DNA of 30,059 nt from an uncultured Bacilli bacterium (GTDB taxonomy: Bacteria > Bacillota_I > Bacilli_A > RF39 > UBA660), in the NCBI GenBank assembly GCA_934101225.1, contig CAKOQK010000016.1, forward strand, positions 1 through 30,059. The letters are read 5' to 3'. The notes under the pieces were generated by a model. The model worked only from the letters and a program-made list of their open reading frames with translations. It was not told the origin of the DNA and searched no databases. Shown piece after piece: positions 6,631 through 13,593 of the stretch (the stretch's first letter is position 1; each line of letters begins with the position of its first letter). The translations under genes were made by a program, and so were the position numbers.

Positions 6631-8145
6631 TTAATACAAAATATCATTTTTTGAAACCTCTATTACAGGTCTAACTCCGACTAATACGTCGGTTCGCTGA
6701 ACTTCTACACTATGGACTCTTCTTGCAGTAGCGTAGATTATCCAGCCATGATTAGACATGGTGTTTCTTGGTGTTTCTAGCCAGTACCCATCAAATTTTG
6801 AGTTATCTTTTTTGGAAAAATTTGTATTTTCAACTAGATATAGATGAGCATCCAATTCTCCATTTTTCCAAGACGGGATGTAAGTGGTTGTTAGTTTTTT
6901 TACTTCAGCCATTGTTAAAAGTCTAGCTGCATAATTTGAATAGTCTAGAATTTCTGGATAGTTGTGTCCATCTTTTGAACTAGTAGTGCCATATTCATTT
7001 ACAAGCTTTCTCTGTGAATTTGATAATTTTACATTTTTCCACTGAGATGTTGTTGGTAGCTGGCTCATTGCATTTAATGGTCCATGCCAATTTTCGGCAA
7101 TTGTATAATATTGATAATATTTATTATTATTTGGCATTCCATTACTTACATTATTATAGTAAATTAATACAGCAATGTTTTTATTGTTTTCCACATCAGT
7201 TACATAATAAAATCTTTCAGTAACAGCATCATAAATGCCATCCCCATTTACATCACAATCAAAAGCATCACCAGAAGATAATACCCCAAAAGTCCCTAAC
7301 TTTCCGTAAGTAATCGTGCTAGAACCCATTGCGCCGCCTGGTTTATAACCCATACCATTACAAATATTTCCTTTACATTCTTCTGTATGTAATAAGGTTG
7401 CTCTTTGACATATTGGCATATTAAGATTAATTTGTAAATCTCCTGAAATATTTGTAATAATTAAATTATTATTCATATGAGTATAATCTACATCTTTATT
7501 TAATAACTTATTATTCATAAATATCTTTAAAAAATGATCTTCATTATTAGGAATAGACAAATTTAAAGTATCTCCCTCAATTATTTCACTTGGTAATTCA
7601 TTACTATTAGTAATATTATAATAAGAAATATTATAAAATCTTCCAAAAACAAAACTTAATAAAAATTTTTCTTCCTTACCACTAGGTGTAACCCCATCCT
7701 TATAAGATATTTTAATTCTAATATTTTTCTTAATTCCTAAAGAACATTCATCATTTTCACATATTTTATCCTTAAGTTTATAATTAAGAAATTCAAATTT
7801 TAAATTATCATTATTTAATTTTGCCTCACTAATTCCCATAGCAATATTTCCTAAATTATGAACCTCTACATCATATATTACATAAGAATCACTTGCATTT
7901 AAAATAACACTACCTTCAAAATTAGAAACATTATATTCTTCATAATTACTAATTACATTATTTACTTTTTCAATAGAAACATTTGTAATTCTTATATCTT
8001 TATCTATTCGAACTATTGCCCCTATATTCTCAATAGCTAATCTATTTTGAAAAGCAGAATATCCAACACTTAAAAAAACAATAACTAAAACAACACTTAT
8101 AATTCCAATATAAATTAAATATTTACTATTCTTCTTATATATCAT
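6631..8145 (-). CDS. large surface protein: TasA/camelysin-like N-terminus plus GVRP-type C-terminal module
   Basis: 504 residues. An N-terminal export signal/membrane segment (residues 9-32) is followed by a beta-rich domain like SipW-dependent proteins ('DVEVHNLGNIAMGISEAKL', to ~residue 165). A linker domain comes next (~170-244). From residue 245 a Cys-flanked module begins (CQRATLLHTEEC ... ITYGKLGTFG ... GDAFDCDVNGDGIYDAVTERF) and ends 'GYWLETPRN ... GVRPVIEVSKNDILY'. That module recurs at the C-terminus of many proteins in low-GC gut Bacillota and resembles DUF6273/C-type-lectin-like folds. 'DCDVNGDGIYD' looks like a calcium loop. Its DNA (6631-~7413) is visibly richer in G and C than the 5' half, which suggests recombination from a paralogue. 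The ATG overlaps the DUF5305 stop (ATGA). Confidence 0.7.
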   Translation of the reverse strand: MIYKKNSKYLIYIGIISVVLVIVFLSVGYSAFQNRLAIENIGAIVRIDKDIRITNVSIEKVNNVISNYEEYNVSNFEGSVILNASDSYVIYDVEVHNLGNIAMGISEAKLNNDNLKFEFLNYKLKDKICENDECSLGIKKNIRIKISYKDGVTPSGKEEKFLLSFVFGRFYNISYYNITNSNELPSEIIEGDTLNLSIPNNEDHFLKIFMNNKLLNKDVDYTHMNNNLIITNISGDLQINLNMPICQRATLLHTEECKGNICNGMGYKPGGAMGSSTITYGKLGTFGVLSSGDAFDCDVNGDGIYDAVTERFYYVTDVENNKNIAVLIYYNNVSNGMPNNNKYYQYYTIAENWHGPLNAMSQLPTTSQWKNVKLSNSQRKLVNEYGTTSSKDGHNYPEILDYSNYAARLLTMAEVKKLTTTYIPSWKNGELDAHLYLVENTNFSKKDNSKFDGYWLETPRNTMSNHGWIIYATARRVHSVEVQRTDVLVGVRPVIEVSKNDILY

Positions 8146-9227
8146 ATTTTCTTTTCACCATTATTTATATTTATTTCATTTACCATATACAAATATAAAT
8201 TATTATCATTAATAATATAAAATAATGACTCTTTTTCACTTACCACATCACAATACATAATTGGAGATCTTAAATTATCTCTAACATCAACCAACTCATT
8301 AAAACTATTAATAATAAGTACGTTATAATCTTCATAATTAGGAATTGTAGACGTTTCAACTATTAAACGATCATATTCTCTTAAAATCTTATTAATAAAC
8401 TTATTATATTTATTTACCTTCCTTCTATAATTATTTATAATCATAACAATAACTACTAGAAATACAAAAGAAAATAAAAGCAAAAGAATACCAACTATAA
8501 ATTTAAAATATCCATTAATAATTAATGATTTAGATGATATCGATTTATCTATACTATTATTTATATTATGTGTATTAAATTTAATTTCTATCGCTTTTTG
8601 TGATAAAGGTATTTTAACGGATATTAAAGAAGATTTTGGTATATCTTGATAACTGCTATATTTACTTATATTTAAATATACCTCTAAATAGCTTTGAGAA
8701 TTAACTCCATATTGTGATTTAAAACTATTAGCAATATTATTAAAATATTCATAATCAATATTAATATTTTTATTTAAATCATATAAAGTTCCATTATTAC
8801 TAACTATATCATCAGTTTTAGAAACCAATTCAAAATCTTTTTCATAATACTTAGCTTTAGTATCAATATTTTCAATAATAAGTCTTGCATTAACTTGATA
8901 ATCAACATTATTAATCAAATCATCTATATTTCCATTAAACTGATAATTAAAATTTAATGAAATATTATTAATTAAACTAGCAACATAAGACATATTAGAA
9001 TTCAAACATTGATCTTCAAAAAAATTATTATCTTTTAAACAAACTAAATAGTTTACATCACCTTTTTCCACAAAATAAAGTTTTTCACTACCATTTACTT
9101 TTAATGATTTTATAATAAGATTGGTTCCTAATAATACAAATAAAAACCAAAATAAGATACTTAAACAAACAATCCATAATAACTTAATTTTTTTCTTCTT
9201 TTTTTTAGAACCATTATTTTTGGTCAT
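8142..9227 (-). CDS. DUF5305 membrane protein of the SipW-type export module
   Basis: 361 residues with two membrane helices (residues 15-40 and ~240-265), a ~200-residue extracytoplasmic middle and a ~95-residue cytoplasmic C-terminus. The middle ('YLVCLKDNNFFEDQCL ... YVASLINNISLNFNYQF') and the tail ('SFNELVDVRDNLRSPIMYCD ... FYIINDNNLYLYMV') match the DUF5305 family, which is repeatedly encoded beside S26B signal peptidases. A Lys run follows the start (KKKKKKIK). It begins 3 nt after the signal peptidase stop with RBS AGGTGG and overlaps the next gene by 4 nt, so the three are co-translated. Its role in processing or assembling the exported fibre proteins is inferred from context only. 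Confidence 0.75.
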   Translation of the reverse strand: MTKNNGSKKKKKKIKLLWIVCLSILFWFLFVLLGTNLIIKSLKVNGSEKLYFVEKGDVNYLVCLKDNNFFEDQCLNSNMSYVASLINNISLNFNYQFNGNIDDLINNVDYQVNARLIIENIDTKAKYYEKDFELVSKTDDIVSNNGTLYDLNKNINIDYEYFNNIANSFKSQYGVNSQSYLEVYLNISKYSSYQDIPKSSLISVKIPLSQKAIEIKFNTHNINNSIDKSISSKSLIINGYFKFIVGILLLLFSFVFLVVIVMIINNYRRKVNKYNKFINKILREYDRLIVETSTIPNYEDYNVLIINSFNELVDVRDNLRSPIMYCDVVSEKESLFYIINDNNLYLYMVNEININNGEKKI

Positions 9228-9230
9228 TAT

Positions 9231-10361
9231 TTACCACCTCTCATTAAGTAATACAGTTGGATATCCAACAAAAGGAACTTTAAATTTAACTATTCCAATA
9301 AACATTTCCTTAGTAACTTTATAATTATCAAAATTACTATTAGCATCACCTTTAGTATAAATAAAATATTCATTATCACTATTAATAATTTTATATATTC
9401 TATGAACAATTATTTTTCCTTCATAACTATATGCAAGAATATCCCCTACATTAATTTCATTAAATTTTTTATCAACAACAACTACATCTCCTTTTGATAT
9501 GTTAGGCTCCATAGATCCACTTGCTACTGCAACAGCGTAATATCTAAAATATCCTGAAACAAAATAAACTAAAATACCAACAAAGATAAATACTGGAATA
9601 AAAAGAAAAAACTCTCTCTTAGATTGCTTATAATTTTCATTAATTATTTCATCTGTTCTATCCATTTTAAACCATTTAATTATTTTAATAAGTACAAATA
9701 AAGGAAATATAAGAAAAATTAAAGAATATAAATACTCATTCGGATTAGGAATAATTGGAAGAAAATACTTCCATAAATTCATAATAAGTAAATACAATAT
9801 TCCAGGTTTATAACCGAGTTTTAAACTTAAATATGAACATAATATATTTTCACAAACCGAAGGTAAAAAATTTAATGAAATTAATAAAAAAGTTTCTTTG
9901 CTAAAACCAATAGAATGGGATGAAAAAGGTATAACATTATCAATTAGAATGAAAAAGATTAAAATAATTATAATTAATATTTTAGATTCACTTGCTTTCA
10001 TTAATAATTGATATCTTAAAAATTCTTTTATTAAAATAAATAAAATAATTGGAAATATAATATTACAAAAAGAATATGTAGTTAAATAATTATTATTTTT
10101 AGCAAAACCAATTAATATACCTAATAAATAATAAAGAAGAAAAAAAGCTATTAAAATAATAATTATCTCTAAACTAATATCTTTACTATAACGATGCCTA
10201 TCTTTTTCAAATCCTAAAGTCAAATAAACAATGACCAATAAAAGTAAAAGAGTAAAATCTAAACTAAATTGCCCTAAAAATTTAAATTTAAAACAATTTA
10301 AAAGTAAAATAAAACTAAAAATAAAGATAAATATTATTATTTTAACATAGCTTTTCTTCAT
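9231..10361 (-). CDS. signal peptidase I (S26B, SipW type) with N-terminal polytopic domain
   Basis: 376 residues. The C-terminal ~115 residues are the peptidase: 'ASGSMEPNISKGDVVVVDK' with catalytic Ser283, 'GKIIVHRIYKI' with His320 in place of the bacterial Lys, and 'KGDANSNFDNYKV' with Asp339. This Ser-His arrangement is the archaeal/ER-like S26B class to which Bacillus SipW belongs. Before it lie about seven to eight hydrophobic segments (residues ~5-235) that ordinary SipW lacks. One contains 'KEFLRYQLL', faintly like the EExxxR motif of CPBP membrane proteases, but the other CPBP motifs are not evident. The RBS GGTGGGAG is clear. It should process the TasA-like protein encoded 46 bp upstream and the surface protein downstream. 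Confidence 0.85.
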   Translation of the reverse strand: MKKSYVKIIIFIFIFSFILLLNCFKFKFLGQFSLDFTLLLLLVIVYLTLGFEKDRHRYSKDISLEIIIILIAFFLLYYLLGILIGFAKNNNYLTTYSFCNIIFPIILFILIKEFLRYQLLMKASESKILIIIILIFFILIDNVIPFSSHSIGFSKETFLLISLNFLPSVCENILCSYLSLKLGYKPGILYLLIMNLWKYFLPIIPNPNEYLYSLIFLIFPLFVLIKIIKWFKMDRTDEIINENYKQSKREFFLFIPVFIFVGILVYFVSGYFRYYAVAVASGSMEPNISKGDVVVVDKKFNEINVGDILAYSYEGKIIVHRIYKIINSDNEYFIYTKGDANSNFDNYKVTKEMFIGIVKFKVPFVGYPTVLLNERW

Positions 10362-10407
10362 TATTATCTCCCACCTTCAAAGAGACAAATATATTTCAAT
10401 TTATATT

Positions 10408-11061
10408 TTAATCTGCAGAACTATAATTTAATGAAATATCACCAAACGCTACAGTAAAGTCTCCATCTGCTCTTTCAGCGCCAGCCTCATATTCTAATGT
10501 AACTGTTATTAATTCACCAGATGATTTAGCTAAAGAATGTCCTGTAATAGAAGCCATACCAGTTAAAGTTTCAAGTTCATTTCCAACTTTTACTTTTACA
10601 ACTATTTTTTCACAAGCACTTTGAACTAAAGCATCAGTAGTTCCTTCACCTGCAGTACAAACTTTAGTAGAGTTCTTACCAGAAACATTACTAAACACTA
10701 TACTTTTTAGGAAAGCATTTAATTCACCTGCATTATAGGCATAAAACTTATAAACAACTGATTGTCCCGGTTCTGTAAATGTTGCACTTAAATTTGAAAT
10801 GGTTGGATCTCCACTATTATCAATAGTAGCTGCAGTTGTTACTAATGAACTAGGTGTAGCAGTTGGAACAATTTCAGCAATCTCAACTTTATCTTCTACA
10901 CTAGAAAAATCAACATTCATTGTATTATTATCTGGTTTTACATTAGCGCTAGCTTGAATATTTAAAACATTAGAAAATGCAGCAAAACCAACTGATAAAC
11001 CAACAACACCAACAATTAAGGCAACTATTGCTATAATTTGAACATTTCTATTTTTCTCCAT
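10408..11061 (-). CDS. TasA/camelysin-like SipW-dependent surface protein
   Basis: 217 residues. An N-terminal signal (IIAIVALIVGVVGLSVGFAAFSNVL, residues 9-33) ends in an 'AFS' motif of the kind cleaved by SipW-type peptidases. The mature part is a Ser/Thr/Ala-rich beta-sandwich-type domain (VDFSSVEDKVEIAEIVP ... 'VYKFYAYNAGELNAFLKSIVFSNV' ... 'ITVTLEYEAGAERADGDFTVAFGDISLNY') like the TasA/CalY group that builds matrix fibres. It carries two Cys (~residues 133 and 149). The AGGAGG RBS and richer codon use suggest high expression. It opens the four-gene export operon (promoter 11090-11118). Fibre formation is inference from the family. Confidence 0.75.
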   Translation of the reverse strand: MEKNRNVQIIAIVALIVGVVGLSVGFAAFSNVLNIQASANVKPDNNTMNVDFSSVEDKVEIAEIVPTATPSSLVTTAATIDNSGDPTISNLSATFTEPGQSVVYKFYAYNAGELNAFLKSIVFSNVSGKNSTKVCTAGEGTTDALVQSACEKIVVKVKVGNELETLTGMASITGHSLAKSSGELITVTLEYEAGAERADGDFTVAFGDISLNYSSAD

Positions 11062-11089
11062 AAATACCTATCCTCCTACTCTAACTAAC

Positions 11090-11118
11090 ACTATAACAAA
11101 AAAATAATTAAATTTCCA
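11090..11118 (-). promoter_or_regulatory. candidate promoter of the TasA-like operon
   Basis: TGGAAA (11113-11118), a 17-bp spacer and TATAGT (11090-11095) on the minus strand, about 29 nt before the start. It overlaps the upstream terminator. Confidence 0.45.
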
Positions 11119-11143
11119 TAAAAAATTTTATATAATTTAATTA
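11098..11143 (-). terminator. terminator of the TetR/ABC/VanZ operon remnant
   Basis: Arms TAATTAAATT and AATTTAATTA form a perfect 10-bp stem overlapping the stop codon at 11141. A run of seven Ts follows on the minus strand (11098-11104). Confidence 0.65.
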
Positions 11144-11431
11144 AACCTCAAAATCTATAAACTTATTTCTTTTATAAGTAAGTATTCCTTCATCATTTTC
11201 ATTAAACTCATTAAATATATAATAATTTACTTCAAATTTCTTAATCTTGCCATTAAATTCAAAAGTAAAAATATAACTATTTATTATAACATTATTAGAA
11301 TCTACAAAAGTATCCGTAGATTTTTTTATTAAAATAGCTTTAACTTTCTCTTCCGGAGCCTTAGCATCTAAAATAAAATTTACAATTACAAAACCAAATA
11401 TAATAGCACCAAATATATAAAATAAATACAA
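11141..11431 (-). CDS. small membrane-anchored protein (DUF2500/DUF7489-like)
   Basis: 96 residues: one N-terminal membrane helix (FYIFGAIIFGFVIVNFIL), then a compact beta-type domain. The pattern 'EEKVKAILIKKS ... YIFTFEFNGKIKKFEVNYYIFNEFNENDEGILTYK' is like DUF2500/DUF7489 proteins. The start codon is TTG: AGAGGTG lies 7-8 nt upstream, inside the end of the VanZ C-terminal remnant. It was therefore the gene translationally coupled behind vanZ in the ancestral operon. Function unknown. Confidence 0.6.
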   Translation of the reverse strand: MYLFYIFGAIIFGFVIVNFILDAKAPEEKVKAILIKKSTDTFVDSNNVIINSYIFTFEFNGKIKKFEVNYYIFNEFNENDEGILTYKRNKFIDFEV

Positions 11432-11437
11432 CTTCTA

Positions 11438-11560
11438 TCACCTCTTAAATATCTTATTAATCACTGGCTTAAATATTAAATAAATCAAATACCCAATAAT
11501 CGCAACAAAAACATTTGTAATTAAATCCGTAATATCTGAAGATCTAACACTAATATTATA
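11438..11560 (-). pseudogene. C-terminal remnant of a VanZ-family gene
   Basis: Forty open codons end in TGA at 11438. They read 'SVRSSDITDLITNVFVAIIGYLIYLIF', the last transmembrane part of VanZ-family proteins (typical pattern R.FDxxDLIxNTxGxxIGYLIY), plus a basic tail (NKIFKR). An in-frame TGA stands just upstream and no start or RBS is present. The matching N-terminal part is at 15444-15677, in the same orientation and correct order. The gene was probably split by insertion or rearrangement, and about 60-80 central residues are missing. Confidence 0.65.
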
Positions 11561-11632
11561 TCAATTAATATTCGGAAAACCTCCAATATTTTAGAAATTA
11601 TTATTTTACTTGTAAAAAAGTATTATTTTTAA

Positions 11633-11654
11633 ATTATTTATCATAATAAATAAT
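11633..11654 (-). terminator. palindromic hairpin behind abiF
   Basis: ATTATTTAT and ATAAATAAT form a perfect 9-bp stem with a 4-nt loop, 23 nt beyond the abiF stop. The following T tract is weak (TTTA), so this could be a terminator or a structural part of an abiF-associated RNA. Confidence 0.45.
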
Positions 11655-11657
11655 GTG

Positions 11658-11681
11658 CCTAGTTGCCCGTGTGGAACTAGG
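11658..11681 (-). ncRNA. 3' hairpin of the abiF locus (loop complementary to the 5' leader loop)
   Basis: On the minus strand a 7-bp stem CCTAGTT/AACTAGG encloses the 10-nt loop CCACACGGGC. The stem includes the abiF stop codon (TAG, 11677-11679). Nine loop bases (CCACACGGG) are the exact reverse complement of the apical region of the hairpin upstream of the gene (12659-12682). A loop-loop interaction between the two RNA ends, or between a leader-derived small RNA and the mRNA 3' end, is possible. abiF genes are known to occur with a structured RNA motif, but I cannot confirm by eye that this matches the published model. Confidence 0.55.
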
Positions 11682-12636
11682 ACTTTTTAATTTTTTCCCA
11701 ATTTGATGGAAAACCCATGACTTTTTTTATGTCATCAATACTAATTGATATTAATTTAGAACCTATGCTATAAATTCTTCCATTTATCTTATTATAAAAA
11801 TGATTAAAATCTTCATCTAATAATAAAAATTTAAAAATAATTGTTAATGAAAATAAATCATTTTTTCCTTGTATATACTGATTTCCCTGTATAGGAATTT
11901 CTAAAAGTTCGTGATATTTTGTATTTGGTATACTTATTATTTTAAAAGAGCGAGAATCATATAATCTTTCATCATGTGCACATAAATTACGCCAAAATGC
12001 TAGAGCTTTTATAAATATGCATAAATCTCCTTCTAACATATCAAAATGTTTAGCAATTGTTACTCTTATAGGTTGCTTCATATATTCATAAAATTTTGAT
12101 ATTGTTCCTAAACTCAAAGCATTTATTAGTACCCACAAAGGTATATATCCATATTTCATTATGTAATGATTGATATAATTTTTCTTTTCGATAGAATCAG
12201 CTATTTCTTTTTGGATAGAAGAAATTAAATATTGAATACTTTTAACTCTTTTTTCACTTGCTTTAATGTTGTTACTTTCTTTAAATGTTTCAAAATTTTC
12301 TATCTTTAAGTAATTATCGTGTCCATAATGTTCCGAAAAATAATGTGCTATTAATGTCTTCAATTTATTTTCTATTTTTAGTATATTTTCTAAATAGACG
12401 ATTCTTATGCTTCTGTCAAATTCTGCTAAATAATATAATTCTTCATAAGTAGCTTTTTCAATAAATCTTTCTTCATTTTCATTATTTTTTGCTATAAATA
12501 ATCTTTTATATCCATTAACGGTATTGTAATAATTTGTTTCTAAAAGTTTTGTTCTAGCAAATTCTTCATTTTCAAAATTTAATCCTCTATTTTTTAATAT
12601 TAAAATTTGCTGTTCAATTGTTTTAAATTCTTTCAA
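11677..12636 (-). CDS. AbiF/AbiD-type Abi_2 family protein (HEPN ribonuclease-like)
   Basis: 319 residues. Abi_2 family hallmarks are 'LLETNYYNTVNGYKRLF' near the N-terminus, 'FDRSIRIVYLENILKIENKLKTLIAHYFS' (in part) and the HEPN RxxxxH motif at Arg216-His221 in 'FWRNLCAHDERLYDSR'. Members cause abortive phage infection. Recent work treats AbiF as RNase toxins paired with a non-coding RNA and as relatives of Cas13. The start is TTG at 12636: AAAGGA lies 6 nt upstream, and the 17 extra codons to an upstream ATG would be made of the leader hairpin. It has its own promoter (12698-12726), a leader hairpin with T7, and a loop-complementary hairpin over its stop codon. It lies inside the island that splits vanZ, consistent with lateral arrival. 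Confidence 0.85.
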   Translation of the reverse strand: MKEFKTIEQQILILKNRGLNFENEEFARTKLLETNYYNTVNGYKRLFIAKNNENEERFIEKATYEELYYLAEFDRSIRIVYLENILKIENKLKTLIAHYFSEHYGHDNYLKIENFETFKESNNIKASEKRVKSIQYLISSIQKEIADSIEKKNYINHYIMKYGYIPLWVLINALSLGTISKFYEYMKQPIRVTIAKHFDMLEGDLCIFIKALAFWRNLCAHDERLYDSRSFKIISIPNTKYHELLEIPIQGNQYIQGKNDLFSLTIIFKFLLLDEDFNHFYNKINGRIYSIGSKLISISIDDIKKVMGFPSNWEKIKKS

Positions 12637-12650
12637 TTTATTTCCTTTCC

Positions 12651-12691
12651 AAAAAAATCTCTGGCCCACACGGGTACCAGAGCTCATCTAC
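12651..12691 (-). ncRNA. abiF leader: short hairpin RNA / attenuator with T7
   Basis: From the predicted start site (~12691) the transcript quickly forms CTCTGG-TA-CCC-GTGT-GGG-CCAGAG (12659-12682), a 9-bp stem with a 2-nt bulge. It then runs into seven Ts (12651-12657) before the abiF RBS. It can act as an intrinsic terminator, releasing a ~40-nt RNA, or as a 5' structure of the abiF mRNA. Its apical CCCGTGTGG is complementary to the 3' hairpin loop at 11666-11674. A regulatory or antitoxin role is inference. Confidence 0.55.
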
Positions 12692-12697
12692 GAGATC

Positions 12698-12726
12698 ATT
12701 ATATCTTTTTTAATCTGTTATTGCAA
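12698..12726 (-). promoter_or_regulatory. promoter of the abiF leader and gene
   Basis: TTGCAA (12721-12726), exactly 17 bp, then a perfect TATAAT (12698-12703) on the minus strand, 7 nt before the predicted leader start. Confidence 0.7.
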
Positions 12727-12727
12727 T

Positions 12728-12757
12728 AGTTTTAAGTAGTTTTAAGTAGTTATAAAT
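12728..12757. repeat. 10-bp tandem repeat upstream of the abiF -35 box
   Basis: AGTTTTAAGT occurs twice in direct tandem (12728-12747), followed by a degenerate third copy (AGTTATAAAT). On the minus strand this is an A/T-rich tract directly upstream of the -35 box, so it may be an UP element or a binding site. The rest of the gap to 12934 shows no convincing gene. Confidence 0.5.
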
Positions 12758-12934
12758 AACTTTTAAATCTCACTATTAAATTCAGAATTTTTAAATATAA
12801 TTCTTATTTTATTAAAAATTTACTTTTTTCAAGTATTTATAGGATTTCCATATTAAGGACCATCCATCTATGCAATGATTTATTGAAACGTATATTTTCT
12901 CAAAAGAAAAGGCAAACATCTAATAGTATGCCAG

Positions 12935-13411
12935 CTATAATTTATCTATCCAATTATTTATATCTTCCATTTTAGTAATTAATTTATCACTATAACTTTC
13001 AAATACAATATTCATTTCATCTTTAACTTCTGAATTAGGACATAATTTTTTTATTTCACCAAAAGTTTTACCAAGCCATCCTGCATTAGTAGCAAATGGA
13101 ATAACCAATTTACTACTTAAATCATTATAAGTTAAAAATGTTCTCACAACCGGCGATTCCTTGTACCACCAAACTGGCGTCCCAATTATAATTTTATCGT
13201 AAACATCTAAATTAACATTAACATCTTGAATTTCTAGTAAGTGATTACTACCTTCTAATCTTTGTTCCTCATCAACAACCGTTTGATAATCATTACTATA
13301 AGGAATAACTGGTTTTAATTCCAAAATATCACAATTTAATTTAGATTGAATTAACTTAGCAATCATTCTAGTATTTCCCGTATAAGAAAAATATACAACT
13401 AAAGTCTTCAT
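12935..13411 (-). CDS. flavodoxin-family protein
   Basis: 158 residues, cytosolic FMN-binding electron carrier or quinone reductase-like protein. The phosphate loop 'YFSYTGNTRMIAKLI' (residues 7-21) and the flavin-edge motif 'IIIGTPVWWYKESPVVRTFL' are clear, followed by 'FATNAGWLGKTFGEI'. Its RBS (TTAGGAGA) lies in the last codons of the truncated cupin gene upstream, so it was translationally linked to it. Carboxymuconolactone decarboxylase, cupin and flavodoxin genes often stand together in Clostridia. Here the flavodoxin is the member that still looks intact. The physiological partner is unknown. Confidence 0.85.
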   Translation of the reverse strand: MKTLVVYFSYTGNTRMIAKLIQSKLNCDILELKPVIPYSNDYQTVVDEEQRLEGSNHLLEIQDVNVNLDVYDKIIIGTPVWWYKESPVVRTFLTYNDLSSKLVIPFATNAGWLGKTFGEIKKLCPNSEVKDEMNIVFESYSDKLITKMEDINNWIDKL

Positions 13412-13416
13412 TTATA

Positions 13417-13593
13417 CTACTCTCCTAACTTATCATATTCTTCATCAGTTACTTGTTCACACCACTCCGTAGATGTATCTATACCTGGCACCTCAATCAC
13501 AATATGACTAAGTCGACTATTCTTCTTAGTGCCATGCCAATGTTTTACGTTTGCCGGAATTGTTATAACATCGTCCTGTTTTACACTAAACAT
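13417..13593 (-). pseudogene. truncated cupin-domain gene (C-terminal part)
   Basis: Fifty-eight codons with the C-terminal half of a small cupin: 'VKQDDVITIPANVKHWHG' (metal-site His residues in KHWHG), 'LSHIVIEVPG' and the end 'TEWCEQVTDEEYDKLGE'. This is the usual C-terminus of cupins encoded with carboxymuconolactone decarboxylases. The first half of the cupin fold, with the other metal ligands, is missing: the deoxyribosyltransferase-like gene occupies its place and overlaps by 8 nt. An ATG at 13593 exists but has no RBS. Almost certainly non-functional. Confidence 0.7.
13427..13443. repeat. 17-bp direct repeat, copy 1
   Basis: AACTTATCATATTCTTC, inside the 3' end of the truncated cupin gene. 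It is identical to 14033-14049, 606 bp away, and brackets the nucleoside deoxyribosyltransferase-like gene. Confidence 0.7.

Noticed and set aside
6631..7413. Variable region of a diversity-generating retroelement
   Set aside because: The C-type-lectin-like end invites the idea, but no template repeat, no Asn-codon-rich template and no reverse transcriptase are seen in the window.
12728..12757. Type III toxin-antitoxin RNA repeats
   Set aside because: The 10-bp repeats lie upstream of the -35 box, so they are not in the transcript; only two good copies.
12797..12901. 34-codon frame on the minus strand (MFAFSFEKIYVSINHCIDGW...)
   Set aside because: No RBS and no recognised family; too short to support, though it could be a gene remnant.
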